Assembly (NCBI GenBank): GCA_030512295.1
Contig: JAULSR010000004.1
Span: forward strand, 1,054,001-1,118,000
From: Bombardia bombarda
Lineage: Eukaryota > Ascomycota > Sordariomycetes > Sordariales > Lasiosphaeriaceae
Length of the DNA: 64,000 bases
Reading direction: 5' to 3'
This document shows, piece after piece, positions 24,268 through 36,898 of this stretch (position 1 is the stretch's first letter; each line of letters starts with the position of its first letter). A program made the position numbers and the translations under genes. Under the pieces are notes generated by a model. The model did not search any database and was not told the origin of the DNA. It saw only the letters and a list, made by a program, of their open reading frames with translations.

Positions 24268-26047
24268 ATGGCAACGAACGGAAGCATCAGTCACTCGGAC
24301 CCGACAACAGAAGCAGGCTCATCTGCGAACTCGGCCACCAGCGGCCTCCCCAAGGACGAGGTTGGTTGGTACTTTGTTGAGCAGTACTACACCACACTAA
24401 GCAAGTCCCCCGAGAAGCTCCATGTGAGTCTACACCGCAGCCTATCCACCTCGCGAGCTGATAATTGACCTCCTGAGTAGCTCTTTTACGGCAAGAAGTC
24501 CCAATTCGTTTACGGACAAGAGGCCGAGGTCACTCCTGTCTCTCTTGGTAGACCGGTCAGTCTTTGTCAACAAACTTCCTAGATAGACCCGCACCCCCGC
24601 TAACCCCCACCAAGGCCATTCAGGAGCGTATCAAGGATCTCAACTTCCAGAATTGCAAGGTCCGCATCTCCAACGTCGACTCCCAGGCTTCCGGCGAATG
24701 TATTGTGATTCAGGTCATTGGCGAGACGTCGAACGACGATAACGACGCCAAGAAGTTCGTGCAGACCTTTGTGCTTGCCAGCCAGCCGTCTGGTTATTTC
24801 GTTCTCAACGACATCCTCCGATATATCAACGAGGATGTTGAGGAGGAGACCGTGGAGGAGGGCCAAGAGTCCGGGGCTCCTGCCGAGACCACTACCGTCG
24901 TCGACACCAAGACCAAGACCAAGACCGATGCTGCTGAGGTAGAGGCCGCCCCTGCCGAGACAGAGGTCGCCCTTCCCGAGAAGACAGAGGAGGCCATTGA
25001 GGAGCAGGAGCCCGTTGAGCTGGATGCTGTTGACCAGAAGCTGGCTGAGGCTGTCACCGCCGTCGAGGAGACACCGGGCCCCGCTGCCGAGACCCCCGCC
25101 GAGGAAGTCACCGAGGAGGTCGCCGAGGAGACCAAGGATGACGTCGCCACCGAGACGCTCCCCGATCCCGAGAAGGCTGTTGAGGAGATTGCCGAAGAGG
25201 AGGTCAAGAAGCCCGAGGATCCCAAGGCCCCCACCCCGACCCCCGCCGCTGCCCCAGTAACCCGCAGCTCAGCTCCCGCTCCGGCCGAGCCCGAGAAGCC
25301 AAGTGCTCCCCCAAAGCCCATGACTTGGGCTAGCCGTGCTGCTGCTGCCGCCGGACCTCGGGCTGCTGCCGTTGCCATTCCCAAGACCGCAACACCCCCT
25401 GCCCCTACCCAGTCCCGAGCACCAGCTCCTGCAGCCGCTTCGCAGACTACAACAGCTCCCCGGGCAACTGAGGGTAGCCCAGCGCCTTCCGTGAACAAGG
25501 ATCAGGGCAGCGAGTGGCAAACCGCAGAGACGAAGCGACAGAAGGCTGCCCAGTCGGTAACGGGCGCCCCCGAGAAGGAGGGAACAATGGCCTACATCAA
25601 GTATGTCACCGACAAGGTCAAGGACGACGACCTGAAGGATATCCTGGCTGGCTTCGGAGAGCTGGCCTATTTCGATATCAACAGGCAAAAGGTAAGTTTA
25701 CCCTGAGAAGCTACTCACTACCCATGATATATACTAATGAATATTAGAACTGTGCCTTTGTCGAGTTCAAGACCCAGGCTGGCTACGCCGCGGCTATTGC
25801 CGCCAACCCTCATACGGTGAACGGGGAGAGCATCCTCGTTGAGCAGCGTCGGCCGAAGGCCAACGCCTATGGAGGCAGCAACTACACCCCGACACGGGGA
25901 GTTACTGCCACGCGGGGTCGTGGTGGATTCGAGGGCGGCCGCTCCGGCAGCCAGGGAGCTGGCCGTGGTGGTTTCACAGGCCAGGCCCGTGGACGTGGCG
26001 GCGCTGCCCGAGGCCGTGGAGCTCCTTCCTCCCAGGTCGGTGCCTAG
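24268..26047 (+). CDS. NTF2-domain / RRM / RGG protein (G3BP- or Nxt3-like)
   Basis: Four exons (24268-24423, 24481-24555, 24615-25691, 25748-26047) give 535 aa. An NTF2-like domain at about 28-155 matches the G3BP pattern: VGWYFVEQYYTTLSKSPEKLH, LFYGKKSQFVYGQE, FVQTFVLASQPSGYFVLNDILRY. A long acidic Glu/Pro/Ala/Thr-rich linker follows (about 160-400). An RRM at about 402-475 starts MAYIKYVTDKVKDDDLKDIL and has RNP1-like NCAFVEFKTQAGY, which is split by an intron. The tail is RGG-rich (GRGGFEGGRSGS onward). G3BP/Bre5/Nxt3 proteins bind a ubiquitin protease and RNA and gather in stress granules; the same is inferred here. Intron 2 uses a less usual donor, GTCAGT. The ATG at 24268 is the first in frame. 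Confidence 0.92.
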
Positions 26048-27241
26048 TTGGCTTCCGCTGCCTAGAAGTGAGGAGCTTTACTCTGCCTACCAACATTAAA
26101 GACAAAGGAAACAGAGTAGTTGTGGCGTGGTGAGTGATATTAGATATTGAGGGTAGCCCGTCTTTATACAGGCTGGAGTTGACGGAGGAAAAGCATTCCT
26201 TATGCATGATGCAAAAGCCGGGACGACTATTGATAGGTTACGAAAAGCCAAGACGTACGTATAAAAATTTTGCCAGGAGAGAGGCACGGCAGGGGGGTGT
26301 TATTGCTGGGTTCGAAGCATTACCTTTACTGCATTACCCTCCTCCCCACAACCAAAGGTTGCAATATTTCTTTTGTTATCGTTAAGGGGCAAGGGGGAAC
26401 TTGTACATTCGGTTGGCGGGTTTCAGGATGACGATATCTCGGGGGAGGAAGAGGTGCATGGTGGACAGGCAAGGCAGCCTTGCTAGCTAGCCTCGTCGCC
26501 TTGCGGGCTGTCGCGCAACGGAGGGGTAGGGTCTGAAAATAAAAGGCCCCTCTGAAGGGGGTGTGTGTGAATGGAAAGGAAACAAACAAATAACTTGTAT
26601 AGTACGGAGAGGAGGGGGTGTGTGTGTCGATATGACAGACAGACGGACGGACAGCAAAGACAGAGAGAGGGATAGGCAGGCAAGCGGGAAAGAAAGGAGG
26701 GGGACAAAAGATTAGGTAGATACGACACGTGTAATGGTAAATGCATAAGATACACTACCACTTGCCTGATATTGACTGGACTGGACTGGGTGCGGACGGC
26801 TAGATGGATCCAAGTGGGTGAGAGAGAGTTGGTACATAACATGCTGTGAGTGCCGAAGGGTTACGGTGAAAGGCTTGTCTGTCTTTTGGGTTGCCCTCTC
26901 GGCGCCTCTCTCGGGAACATATGGGGGATCGACTGTCTACTTGGGGAGGGAGGGGAGGAGGAGGAGGTCGGATTGTGGGGTTGAGATGGGGCTTGGTGTC
27001 TTGGTCACTTACATATTACTACTTTCTATACATGAGGAGGTTATGGTGGAGGATGAACTTTGACGTAGAGTGGTTGTTTGGGGAGGGGGGTTTGAGATAA
27101 AGTGTGGATTATGTGGTAGGAGGGTGCCCGACAGCGTGGAAGGGTCGGCTGGAGATATTCTTTTCCTTCGCTTTCCCCAATGGTCTCTGATTCCCTCTGC
27201 CCTGGGCATCCTTCCCCGGTATATGATGTCCCGTCTTCCTC

Positions 27242-27283
27242 CCGGGGCGGACGGGCGGACGGGCGGACGGGCGGACGGGGCGG
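27242..27283. repeat. GGGCGGAC octamer tandem repeat
   Basis: About four to five head-to-tail copies of an 8-bp unit in non-coding DNA, followed within 30 bp by a GGA trinucleotide run (about 27307-27332). Confidence 0.8.
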
Positions 27284-27585
27284 AAGGAAGGTGGGAAAGG
27301 CTTGGGGGAGGAGGAGGAGGAGGAGGAGGAGGCTCCGTTGAGGGGGGCGCCCGGGGAGTGTCTGTTGACTGTCCGACTTTGAAGGATAGAACACTTTTGG
27401 AGAGTAAGTATCATGTCGTGGTTACAGTGCGGGATATTTTTTTACGTCTGAGCTTTTGTTTGGGCTTTCGCCAGTCAGTCAAGCTAAAGTCGGTGAGTCG
27501 AGACTACTCGGGATCGCCGGTTTTCTGTCTCTTGTTTCCTTTTCCCCCTTTCTCTCCATCTGGAGGTTTTTACTCCGAGTGAATG

Positions 27586-27626
27586 GGCAGACAGGGAGGC
27601 AGGGAGGCAGGGAGGCAGGGAGGCGG
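27586..27626. repeat. GGCAGGGA octamer tandem repeat
   Basis: About four to five copies of an 8-bp unit differing from the one at 27242, in non-coding DNA. Confidence 0.8.
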
Positions 27627-30600
27627 AGAGCCAAGGTAGGCTGACCAGTTGATTAGGTACCCAGTGGTGGTGCCTTTGGTGTTGGTGTGTGTTATGAAGT
27701 TAATGGCTGCATGTATGTATGTATGCATTCAGTCCCAGTACGAAAACACTTATTTGGGTTGGTTATTACATATAATGGGTGGTTGCACTAGAGATCCGTT
27801 TCTTCTTATTTTCCGTCAAGCCAAACGAGAGGTAGGTGAGGTAGGCAAGGTAGGCCGTGGGGTTGAGGCAACTTTGTGTTGCAGTGGTCCATGGTCGCCG
27901 CGTGGGCGTTTCCTTGGCTGCCGCCAGCCGCCAAGATGTCCACCTATCTCGAGGAGGAAGAGGGTACGGGAAGGAGGGGGGGAAACCAACCCAATCAATA
28001 TAATTCCAATCCACCTTCTCGGCGCCGTCTTGGATAGGTTTGCATGCCCGGGAACTTTGTATCGGTGTTAGAGAAGGAGTAGGTGTGTATGTCTGAAGGA
28101 CGAGTGTATGGGTTTTCTATATTACGCGAGAGGGCGTAAGTGTGAGGAGAAATAGGTGTAGCGAGAGAGCTAGCATTATCTCGGGTATCCATTTTCTCTT
28201 CCCTCATAGTTTGTCTTTACCAAGAGTCTATTAGGAGACGTCTAGGGTAACTTGAAGTCAAGTACTAGGTTGACATGTGTCAATGGATCCCGTCCATCCA
28301 ACCATCCATCCAACCATCCATCCATCCATCGGCCCATCGGCAGTTGGACACATGGAAGGTAATTTGTTTGTAGATTATTTCCGATCACCATAAATAGGGA
28401 GGATGGCGGGTTGAGGTAAAATAGGCGGTATTACTCTCCAACTGTCCTTCGTCTTCACACGACATCTCACATACTCATCACCACAAGCCCTAATATGATG
28501 AGATATTCCAGTCAAAGTTGAATGGCACTGTCTCGGCAATAGATGATAACATGAGATTCATGATCAGTGAGTAGCAAAACGGTCTTGGTATGTAGCACTG
28601 AATGCCTACCAAGCTTCACCCGCATCGGATCACGCAGCATGTATGAACTCCGGCCCTGATATCCCCGTCTCACATAACTTGCTCGACCGTGACGAGAGTG
28701 ACCTGACTGTGAGTGACATGTTCGCTCTTTCGAGCCGGTTTAGGATTGGTTGTCTGCCTTAAACATGACGGTTGGGAGAAGACACAAGCGTTGATCGACG
28801 TTTCTGACGAGAGGATATTGCTCATTCGCACTGCTCACAGTTCAGACTCTCGGTAACAGGACGCAGACCTCCAGAGACACTCGGCCGAAAATGCGGATGA
28901 CTGTTACACATACATACAAGCTCTTTCTCTTCTGTCTCTCCTTGGGTCCTCACGCAATACGCAAACATGCGCACGACGCACGCACGCAAGCACGCCCGTT
29001 GCCGACGTTATCTCCGTACGTCCATCCCTGTGTACTATTTATGTCGTTGCCAATGGTTCTGTTTCTGTGTGTCCCGTCTGCTCTATCCGTATCGGGAGGC
29101 TACCTCCGCCCATGCCCGCTGCTGTTGGGTGGCAGTGATGTACCAGAAGCCCGAGCCCCATATTGCTTTTGCTGCTGCTGCACACGTATATTTTCTCCTC
29201 TTGGAGCAAAAAAAGCAGTGAACCCCTCTTTGGATCTGGGAAGCCAAGAGAAAGCCAAGCGATGGTGCGAGATGGGCGATGTAAGGGAAAAGGACGTCAT
29301 CTGGCCTCTGGGAACTTATATGGCTCCAGCTATTATATTACAGGCCCCTTGATCGACATCCACAAGAGGAAGTGCCGAAGTAGGTCGGATTTGGGGATCG
29401 CTCGGATCAACAGGTCATGTCCCAACAAGGCAGGAAGGAAACGGGAGGCGCAAGGGAACCGGGAAACTCGACGCGCCTATATGATAGCAAACTGCGGTAG
29501 CGGACAGCTGTGACAGCAGGAGGCTGCGATAGGACGGAGGGGACTGGCGGTGGAGGAGGAGGAGGAGGAAGAGGAAAAAAGGAAGGGAGATGAGAAGATT
29601 GTGCTGCTCATCCCCCCACCAAACAACCTCACCTGTCGGTCTGACCAAAATGTCACCCAGTGGTGGACATGGGTGTGATGGAAAAGCAACAAGACGACGA
29701 CCCGGTCGGCAGAAGTAGACATTCCCATGACCCTGATCTACCAATCGACACAGCATTGTTATCCCCGGCTCGCACTCTTTATACAAAAGACCCTTGCTAA
29801 CAAAGGAAGCATCGGAGACGGTCCTTTGGTTCCTGATTGTTGGCCCAGTATGGCTTCTGCAGTTGGTGACTTCGGGAGCGACAAGCTTTCTTTTTTCTTT
29901 GGGTGCCTGATGGGTGATGAGGTCTAGCTGCCTTCCTTGTCCGTACAGGCAGACTGACGATCCAAGGATACAAAGTTGCCGGTCAACCGCATCAATCTCG
30001 ATCAATCTAAACTGATATATACGCTCAAGCTCATCACCTACCTACCTTGGCCATGGTAATCTTACGGAGGGAAATAATTAAGGTAGCCAACCGCGTGCTC
30101 CGAGATGACGACAAGGTCCAAAAGATAGCAGCACTGCCGGTAACGCGTGTGTACGTATGCTTGAGGTAGGGTTGCTGCTGGACATTTATCAGTGATTATT
30201 CAGGAGTCGAGGACTGGGAGACTGGTTAGAGAATGATATTGAAGTTGCTGGGAATGCGCCCTGTTGCAGACGACGCGGCCTACTCTGGAACGGGGTCCAT
30301 CGGGTCCACCGGGTTCCACCGTTCACCACGTAGAGTTTCTACTGGACCTTCTCACGAGTTTGTTTGCTGGTGCTGAGCAGGTGCTGCCCCAAGCGTTCAA
30401 GCGTTCCGAGCACCGTTCCGAACATCATGTCAGTAACAGTCAAGCCCGCTCCCACCTTCCCAAAACGAATTTTTCATACCAAACGAGGAGGTCTGGGCCC
30501 CACCAAGTCCGCCAATAATGCATTCAGCCTTATTACTAGTGAAGCCGAGGTAGGAGGGCAAACGCTCAGTTGCGCTTTCGACATTCTTCCCTCCCGAGCC

Positions 30601-33230
30601 CCCTCCCCCAAAAGGTCCTTCTCTAGGCTTCCTTCGTAGCTAAACCACTAGGGGCAGTAGTAGGGCATAGGGTGGGTGGTGCATGGGAAAGTAAACCAAC
30701 AAGAAAAGAAAAGAACTGACACCTCCAGCTGGTTGCAGCCCGCTCGGCTAGGACAGCCGCCCTCCTTATTGAGGAAAAAAAGATTAAAAGGAGGAGGGTA
30801 CCGATTCCATCTGCAAAGCCTTATCCCGTCATAGAAGAATGTAACTCAACTAGTTACCTGCCTTCTCAATTAGGCACGGGCAATGGGGTGGGGCCCTGTT
30901 GCGGCACAGGTTACACGGTCGGTTGCGTATGGAATGCGTGGAATGCGTACGTTATACAATCGAACATGGAGCTGGAAGGTGGACAGAGCAGGGTGATGGC
31001 GAAGCAGCAGAACACCTTGCTGGACGTTCAAATATCGATAACCTACACAGTATTCTATCAGACAGGGTAGATCGGGCACACACTGTCGCACACACCGAAC
31101 GGACAAGCCAGTCACGCAACACGCAGAACATGGATTGAAGGACGAGCCCGGAAGCGAAAAGCAAGGGAAGTTATTTAATCCCGGCGGCCCAGTCAGCCAT
31201 GGCGTTTCCCCTCAACCACCTACCTGGAACAGCCTAGCCCGCCATGCGCGGAATTGACTGCCGCGCATGGTGATTGGCGCATTCCGCCCACCGATGCGAC
31301 GGCATGGGACGAGCGAGGCGATTGGGGTCTCCCCAGCTGGGAACCCCGCCACAGCCAGCCAGCAAGCCAACCCCATTCTGGCAGATCGTCTCTGCAACAA
31401 CAAATTGAAAGTGAACGACCATCAAGTAAAAAGCGACGTGCGACTGGCGGCGGCGCGGTGGAGCCGAGACGCGGAGCTAAGGTACCTCAACTGCTTTAGT
31501 TTATATGACTTTTTTATGCTAGAGCTTTTGCCTTCTAGACGAAAGGTCCATGGTAGAAGGGATTGCCAACCGTCAGATGGAAAAAACATGGAAAGCAGGC
31601 ATGCATTGGTTGGGCCATTGAGGTGCGCAGTTTGCTGATGATTCCTTCCCTACTTGCAGCCAGTCAATGCCCAGGTTGGGAAAGAGAGACACCGAGTTCA
31701 AATTGCCCGCCCTGTTGCGACTGCTGCGCGTTCCTGCCTTGTTTTGTTCGCTTTACTGTTTCTATGCTCCTGCCTGGACAGAATAGGTAAACAGGTAGCT
31801 ACCCGTAGGCCTGGAAGGCAGGATGGAAGGAAGGCGCGGGGGGAAAAGGGCTTGGGCCATCATCCCATCATGGCTCCTTCTCGACTTCATCCCTAGGTCT
31901 CGGCGAGCGAGCCGCAACTCGGAAACGTCCCGCCATGCCCGCCCGGCTAGGCCTTCCTGTGCAGCCAAACTCTGTTTTCTGCTGCTACCTACCTACGTAT
32001 CACGTACAATTCCTTCTGCAACCCGCGCTGCAGTCAAAACGCTTGCAAAATACAAACCAGTGGTGATTCTGCATATACAGGACCAGGGTACATAACGTGC
32101 ATACACCACGATTGGGAAGGGCTCGGCGTGGGCGTCCAGGATTCCGGGTCACTGAACCTGTGCTGAGAGGTCAGAGGCCAGGGGAGTAAAGAAAGAGCCA
32201 GGGTCGTTTTCAGCCCCTCAAAGGCGCCAAGGTGCAAGGGAGACAAGGTGCGGAAGGTGCCAAAAGGTAGAGGGAAGGGGCCAAGGGGGGCCTTCATATT
32301 GGCACCTACCACACATTTGAACTTCCATTCATCAATTTCGCCCATCATCTACACGATACAACGGATACCTACCTGCCTTCCTTACCTATCGCTCCCCCTT
32401 CCCGTTCAGTACCTTGCAGAACCCAAGACCTTGCATTTTGCACTCTATTCATAGCGACATTTCGTTGTCCTTTCATTTGGCTCACACTACCCAAAGTGCC
32501 ACAGTACCTATACCACCAACCCAAGGTAAGTAGGAGACCAACCTATGGACAAAGCTGGAACTCTCGGCGTCTGCACCCCGTACTCCCCGTACATACATGC
32601 CTAACCTAACGGTACATACGGCAGTACTACTGGATATTTTGTACCTCCTATAGCACTAAACAACTAGCCCCGTGCCCGGTCGCCTGCTCATCTGCTACCT
32701 TCCTTCCCAAGCTCCCCAAGCTGGGCCTTTCTTCCGTGTGCCGCCTTGGGTGTCTGCTCATGCTAAGCTTTCTCACCCCCCTGGCGATCACTCCACGTCG
32801 CGCCTCCCCACATGGTGAGCGAGTGAGTGAGTCCCGTACCTGAGGGAAGGTGACTCGTCAGCCCCAAAACACCCGCCTTGGCCTTTTCTGCTCCTTGCAC
32901 CTACCTACGGGATACCTCACCCTACCAAAACCACACAGTACACACACACACACACTAGGCAAACTCTGCAACAGAAGAAGGAGAAGGAAAAAAGAGACTG
33001 CGACTGCGAACCCCACCGCGCCTTGCTGTGGTCTCGTCTCTCTGGCGCTTTTCACTGAGGCGGGGCCGGGCAACATGCCAGAAAGGACGGATTAGGAAGG
33101 AGGGAAGCCACCAAAGCCCGACACACACACTACAGTCAGGGCGCCACTACAGCAGCAAGCAGCAACAGCAACAGCTGAATCGCCCGCGTTGTGCTCATCA
33201 GCCTCACAGAACAACGAAGGAGGGCGTCCC

Positions 33231-34612
33231 ATGGCGCGACGCGATGGCTCCTTCCAGCACGACGCCGGCGACATGGCCGCCGCCGTGGCGCCGTCGTCCG
33301 CGTCCGTGCTGTCTGCGTCTACGTCGGCGCCCACGCACACGCGCCAGCGTCGCATGTCGATGGAGGAGGACCTTTTCTACCGCGAGCTCATGACCTCGCG
33401 GCCGGCCAAGCCCCCAAGCTATGAGTCGGCCATGAAGGCGGCCGTCAACGCCCAGAGGAGGGCGCTCGCTGCCGCCGAGAGGGGGGCCCGTCTAGTGACG
33501 AGCCCGAGGAGGACGTGCTGCCGCATTACTCGTGCGACGTGCACATGGAGGGTGTCTTCATGCGCAAGATGGAGATCGAGGATACGATAAAGCGCGCCGA
33601 GTATCGCAACTGGCAGATGGTCTACGTCGTGCTCCACGGCACCGCGCTCAACATTTACCAAGTCAAGAAGGAAAGGGGGTGGTGGTCGTCGAGCAAGAAC
33701 GACGGCCCCGATATATCGCCCGACAACCCGCCGTGGGTTAAGAAGTCGACGCTGGAAAAGAGCTACAGCCTACTGCATGCGGATGCCGGTATCGCTGCTG
33801 ATTACAGAAAGTGCGTTGTGCCCATGACCCCCCGATGAAATGAAGAAAAAGGGGGAAAATGAGGGAAACGATTGGGATTTTTCTTTTTCTTGCCGCAACC
33901 TGAGCTGACTAGAACTAGGCGACGCTATGTCATCCGCATGAGGGCAGAGACAGATCAATTCTTACTTTCGTGTGTGGAGTTAAGCACGTTTGTCGTGTGG
34001 TTAGATCGCATATTCGCCGCCATCGACGTTGCCGCACCGATCGACGAGCGCGATTTCCCCAGAGACCAAAGCATACCGCGCATTCAGAGGATACGCTGGC
34101 TTCGCGGGCAACGGCCGCAGATGGAGCACAACAGCACAGGTTTTCAACGGTTAAACGATCGGAGGCAGAGCAACGCCTCGAGTGAAACGGGCGGCGTGGA
34201 CAACGACGAGGGTGGCCAGGACGGCGGCGAGGCTGCGCCAGTTGACACGATTGCCGAGGGAGACGAGGACAACGCGAACGGGATCGATTCCTTGGTAAAC
34301 CGAGGAGGGCACCCAGTCGTCGGCCGACTATCGACAACATCATATCCCAACGAACACGTCGACCCGGATACGGGGAAGTGGGCGCCGCGACACAAATGGA
34401 CCGTGACACACGACCAACTCTACGCCAGGTTATGCTACGCCGTGCTTCTGTTCAAGAGCCCCCGCAAGAGCCCCTATATCATTTCTAAGGGCAAGCGCTG
34501 GTATGTGGACTGGGCAACGGGTCGGATGGTTCGGGTGCTACCACCAGCATATGGTGATGTGGAACTCTGGGGCCCGTGGCAGACGATCATGACGGAGAAC
34601 AGACTTATATAA
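33231..34612 (+). pseudogene. PH-domain protein with apparent frameshift in a G6 tract
   Basis: Reading from the ATG at 33231 gives a clean N-terminus (frame of 33231, to EAAERG-type sequence at about 33482). The conserved continuation SSDEPEEDVLPHYSCDVHMEG is in another frame from about 33488. One extra G in the run 33481-33486 would join them; no GT..AG intron fits. A 108-bp intron (33811-33918, GTGCGT donor, GCTGAC branch) then leads to 33919-34612. The restored length would be about 424 aa. A PH domain spans the middle: CDVHMEGVFMRKMEIEDTIKRAEYRNW, VVLHGTALNIYQVKK, then RRYVIRMRAETDQFLLSCVELSTFVVWLDRIFAAI. The C-terminus has a tidy motif, HDQLYARLCYAVLLFKSPRKSPYIISKGKRWYVDW. PH domains bind phosphoinositides or proteins at membranes. 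It may be a true null allele or a sequence error; since the rest is intact, I favour error or very recent loss. Confidence 0.75.
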
Positions 34613-35745
34613 GAGCGAGGATGTTAGAGGAGGATGGGGGGGGGTCGGAAGTGTCACATCATCATCATTGGAGTCGAAAATACCCTTCACTACGTTACAA
34701 CATTTACCATACCCATTCGGTTTAGCTGGATAGCTTGCTCGGGCAGGGATGCTGGCTGGCTGGCGGAAGGGCGGATGGGCTCATCATTTTCTTGCATTGC
34801 GGAAAAAAGAAGCGATTTTCTTTCTAGCTTGTGTATTTTGTTGTTCATTCTGACATCATTTATTTACACAAACTAACGGGGCAATGGGCGGAGTTTTATT
34901 TTGGGATGGGGCACGGCTATATACCTATTACTTATTTGGCATCTGGGGAAATGGCAGGCGTGAGGCAACTGACTGACTACTAAACTGGCTTGCAACTGCA
35001 TTGCGCTTTTATCGATTTGCATGGGACATTATTACACGAGATGGAAAGTCTCGGGATAAGCGGGTGGGCGCGGCGGGCGGGCAGGCAGGCATGCAGGCGA
35101 GCATATATATAAACACATATACATAACTTTCCATTTTCATCCATACATACATATTATATATTTTAAACTACATATTTTAACTGCCGTGAGGCGGGTTCAG
35201 AGAGACGGTCATCGTTCAATCCCATCAAGCGAGAGCCGGAATTCTGTGGCCCTATGTGCAATCCTCTCATTGCACATGATACCATTAGAACTAGTACACA
35301 CCACACTCTTGCAGCTCGCAAGCGTAGTTTTCATATCGTATTAGTTTTCTTATGAACGTCCTTTCAGTTACGAAAGATCTCATACGTGCGCCCGCCCCAT
35401 CCAATGCTGCCTCCCTTATTACCAGTGCCAATACCACGAACCCCCAAACGCCGTCCATCCATAAGACCATCCGTCCGCCTGCCCATCTCGAACCCAATGT
35501 TTCATACACACCCCCATACACACCGACACCGACATATTTATACTATAAAACAAGAGCGCCAAGACACAACCGGGCCGGCCCTTGACGAGGGAAGACAAGC
35601 AAGCGGATAAGGTTACTCAGAACCTTAACCGACCGTCACCCACATGCCTCTCCTGGCACGAGACATGCTTGACCAATTAACCAACCAGCCCAGCCACGAG
35701 AAAGATGCTATCCTCCTCTCTCCCTTCGCCATGATGGTAGGCAGG
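34613..35745. other. Convergent intergenic region
   Basis: The 3' ends of the PH-domain gene (+) and NNF1 (-) face each other. The DNA is AT-rich around 35098-35185, with TATATATAAACACATATACAT. No gene was recognised. A GTTCAATCC match near 35212 lacks the rest of a tRNA. Confidence 0.6.
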
Positions 35746-36046
35746 TCAAACCCCACCCATCTCCACCTCGACCGCCCTCGTCTCCTTCGCGAGGTCATCC
35801 ACGACCCCGTCGAGCAGCTCGTTGGCGCCGTCGACGTCGGCGACCACCTTCTCGACAGCGGCGAGAAGCGCCTCCATCTCCGCGCGCTGGGCGCGTATCT
35901 CGTCAGAGAGGCGGGCGTTGTGGGCCTGCACGTTCTGCAGCTTGGCGTTGAGCTGCGACTGCTGGGAGGCGAGGTGGGGGGCGAGATGGGCTGCTAGGAC
36001 GACGGGGGCGGGGAGGGTGTGTGGGCTGTCGGGGTGTTAACATTTA

Positions 36047-36084
<38 letters not shown>

Positions 36085-36898
36085 TGGTGGTGAGAGTGAG
36101 TGAGAGAAGGATAAGACAAGACAGAAGGGGGGATGTTATTTGAGGATAGAGGAAGAAGGAATGGGTGATGAAAAAGGGGTAGATGGATGGATGGATGGAT
36201 AGATAGATAGATAGATGGATAGGGGGAAAGAGGGGTGAGGGAAGACTTACGGTACCGGTGGTTCTGCCGCGCGACCAGACGAGGCAGCATTGCTCATGAC
36301 CTCGGCCTTGCGCCGCGCCGCATCACTGACTAGGCTCTCGAGCTCGTTCAGCTTGGCGACGACGTTGCGGTTCTCGAGAACGCTGTTGAATTCTTTCTGT
36401 TCATCTTGGTGTCAGTGAGGCGTTTGGGTGTAAAAGGGGTATATGTGTAAGACAAAGAGTAAAGAGACACACATTACACATGGTGGCTATGCGCTCCACC
36501 ATCTGGCCCTGGACGAATTCAAGAGTGCCAGAGGCATTGGTGGCGATGGTGGGGAAGCACGAGGCAAAGTTGTCGCGGTTGATCTTGTCGAGCGTGTGCT
36601 TGAGGGTGGATGAGAAGAGCTGCTGGAGGCGGGCGGCGCGCGGGCCTGGCGTCACCGCCGTGTGTTTGGCCGGCAGCGGGGGCGAGTCGGGCTGTTGCTG
36701 TTCTGGTTCCTGTCCATTCTCCTGTTCTTGGATTTCTGCTGTTGCGGGTGTTGGTGTTGGTGTTGTTGCTGCTGCTGGTGCTTCAACGCCATCCTGCCGC
36801 TCGGGAGGTGTTGGCTCTGTGCTGGTGTTTGTGTTTGTATTTTGATCTATTTCTTGCTGTGATGGTGGTGCCGATGAAGGCCCCTGCTCGGCCGACAT
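35746..36898 (-). CDS. NNF1: Kinetochore protein NNF1 (MIS12/MIND complex)
   Basis: Three exons on the minus strand (36473-36898, 36251-36396, 35746-36025) give 283 aa. After a disordered Pro/Thr/Gln/Glu-rich N-terminus of about 85 residues, the Nnf1 core reads RAARLQQLFSSTLKHTLDKI, then FASCFPTIA and LEFVQGQMVERIATMCNKEF, followed by NVVAKLNELESLV and a C-terminal coiled coil (QSQLNAKLQNVQAHNARLSD). Nnf1 is one of four subunits of the MIND complex that links the inner kinetochore to the microtubule-binding Ndc80 complex. Exon phases close (142 codons; 48 plus 2 nt; 1 nt plus 93). Intron 2 (36026-36250) is unusually full of microsatellites. The long N-terminal tail is larger than in yeast. 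Confidence 0.88.
36046..36083. repeat. (GT)n-(GA)n compound microsatellite inside NNF1 intron 2
   Basis: About 11 GT units pass directly into about 8 GA units. It lies in the intron, not in coding sequence. Confidence 0.85.
36182..36222. repeat. (GGAT)n/(AGAT)n tetranucleotide repeat inside NNF1 intron 2
   Basis: Runs of GGAT and GATA-type tetranucleotides, about 10 units in total with interruptions, about 30 bp from the intron's donor on the minus strand. Confidence 0.85.

Larger units (their letters stand above)
26048..33230. other. 7.2 kb gene-poor stretch with many simple repeats
   Basis: No open frame has domain support, and most candidates begin at a non-ATG codon or are purine/pyrimidine tracts. 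Short-period repeats include an 8-mer near 27245, GGA near 27307-27332, an 8-mer near 27595, CCATCCAA near 28298 and GGA near 29552. Repeated matches to TACCTACC-type motifs occur near 31988 and 32370. The last 400 bp or so is the promoter and leader of the PH-domain gene, with a CA tract near 32940. Confidence 0.5.

Noticed and set aside
24794..25498. 234-codon antisense ORF over the G3BP-like linker
   Set aside because: It is the complement of a GC3-rich Glu/Pro/Ala linker and has Ala/Ser/Gly repeats only.
26300..26325. Possible tRNA (GGGTTCGAAGCATTACC)
   Set aside because: B-box spacing and arm pairing fail; no cloverleaf could be drawn.
27070..27582. 170-codon plus-strand ORF through GGA and GGGCGGAC repeats
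   Set aside because: Gly-rich, with no true start and repeats that give it an open frame by composition.
28891..29352. 153-codon plus-strand ORF with a hydrophobic start
   Set aside because: The start resembles a signal peptide weakly, but Cys/Pro/His content and no support from intron phases or neighbours do not make a gene.
29415..30005. 196-codon minus-strand ORF
   Set aside because: It has no domain and a hydrophobic Ser/Leu run from a GGA repeat on the other strand; the start is not well supported.
35185..35240. Possible tRNA (GTTCAATCC T-loop-like)
   Set aside because: No A-box or acceptor stem at proper spacing.
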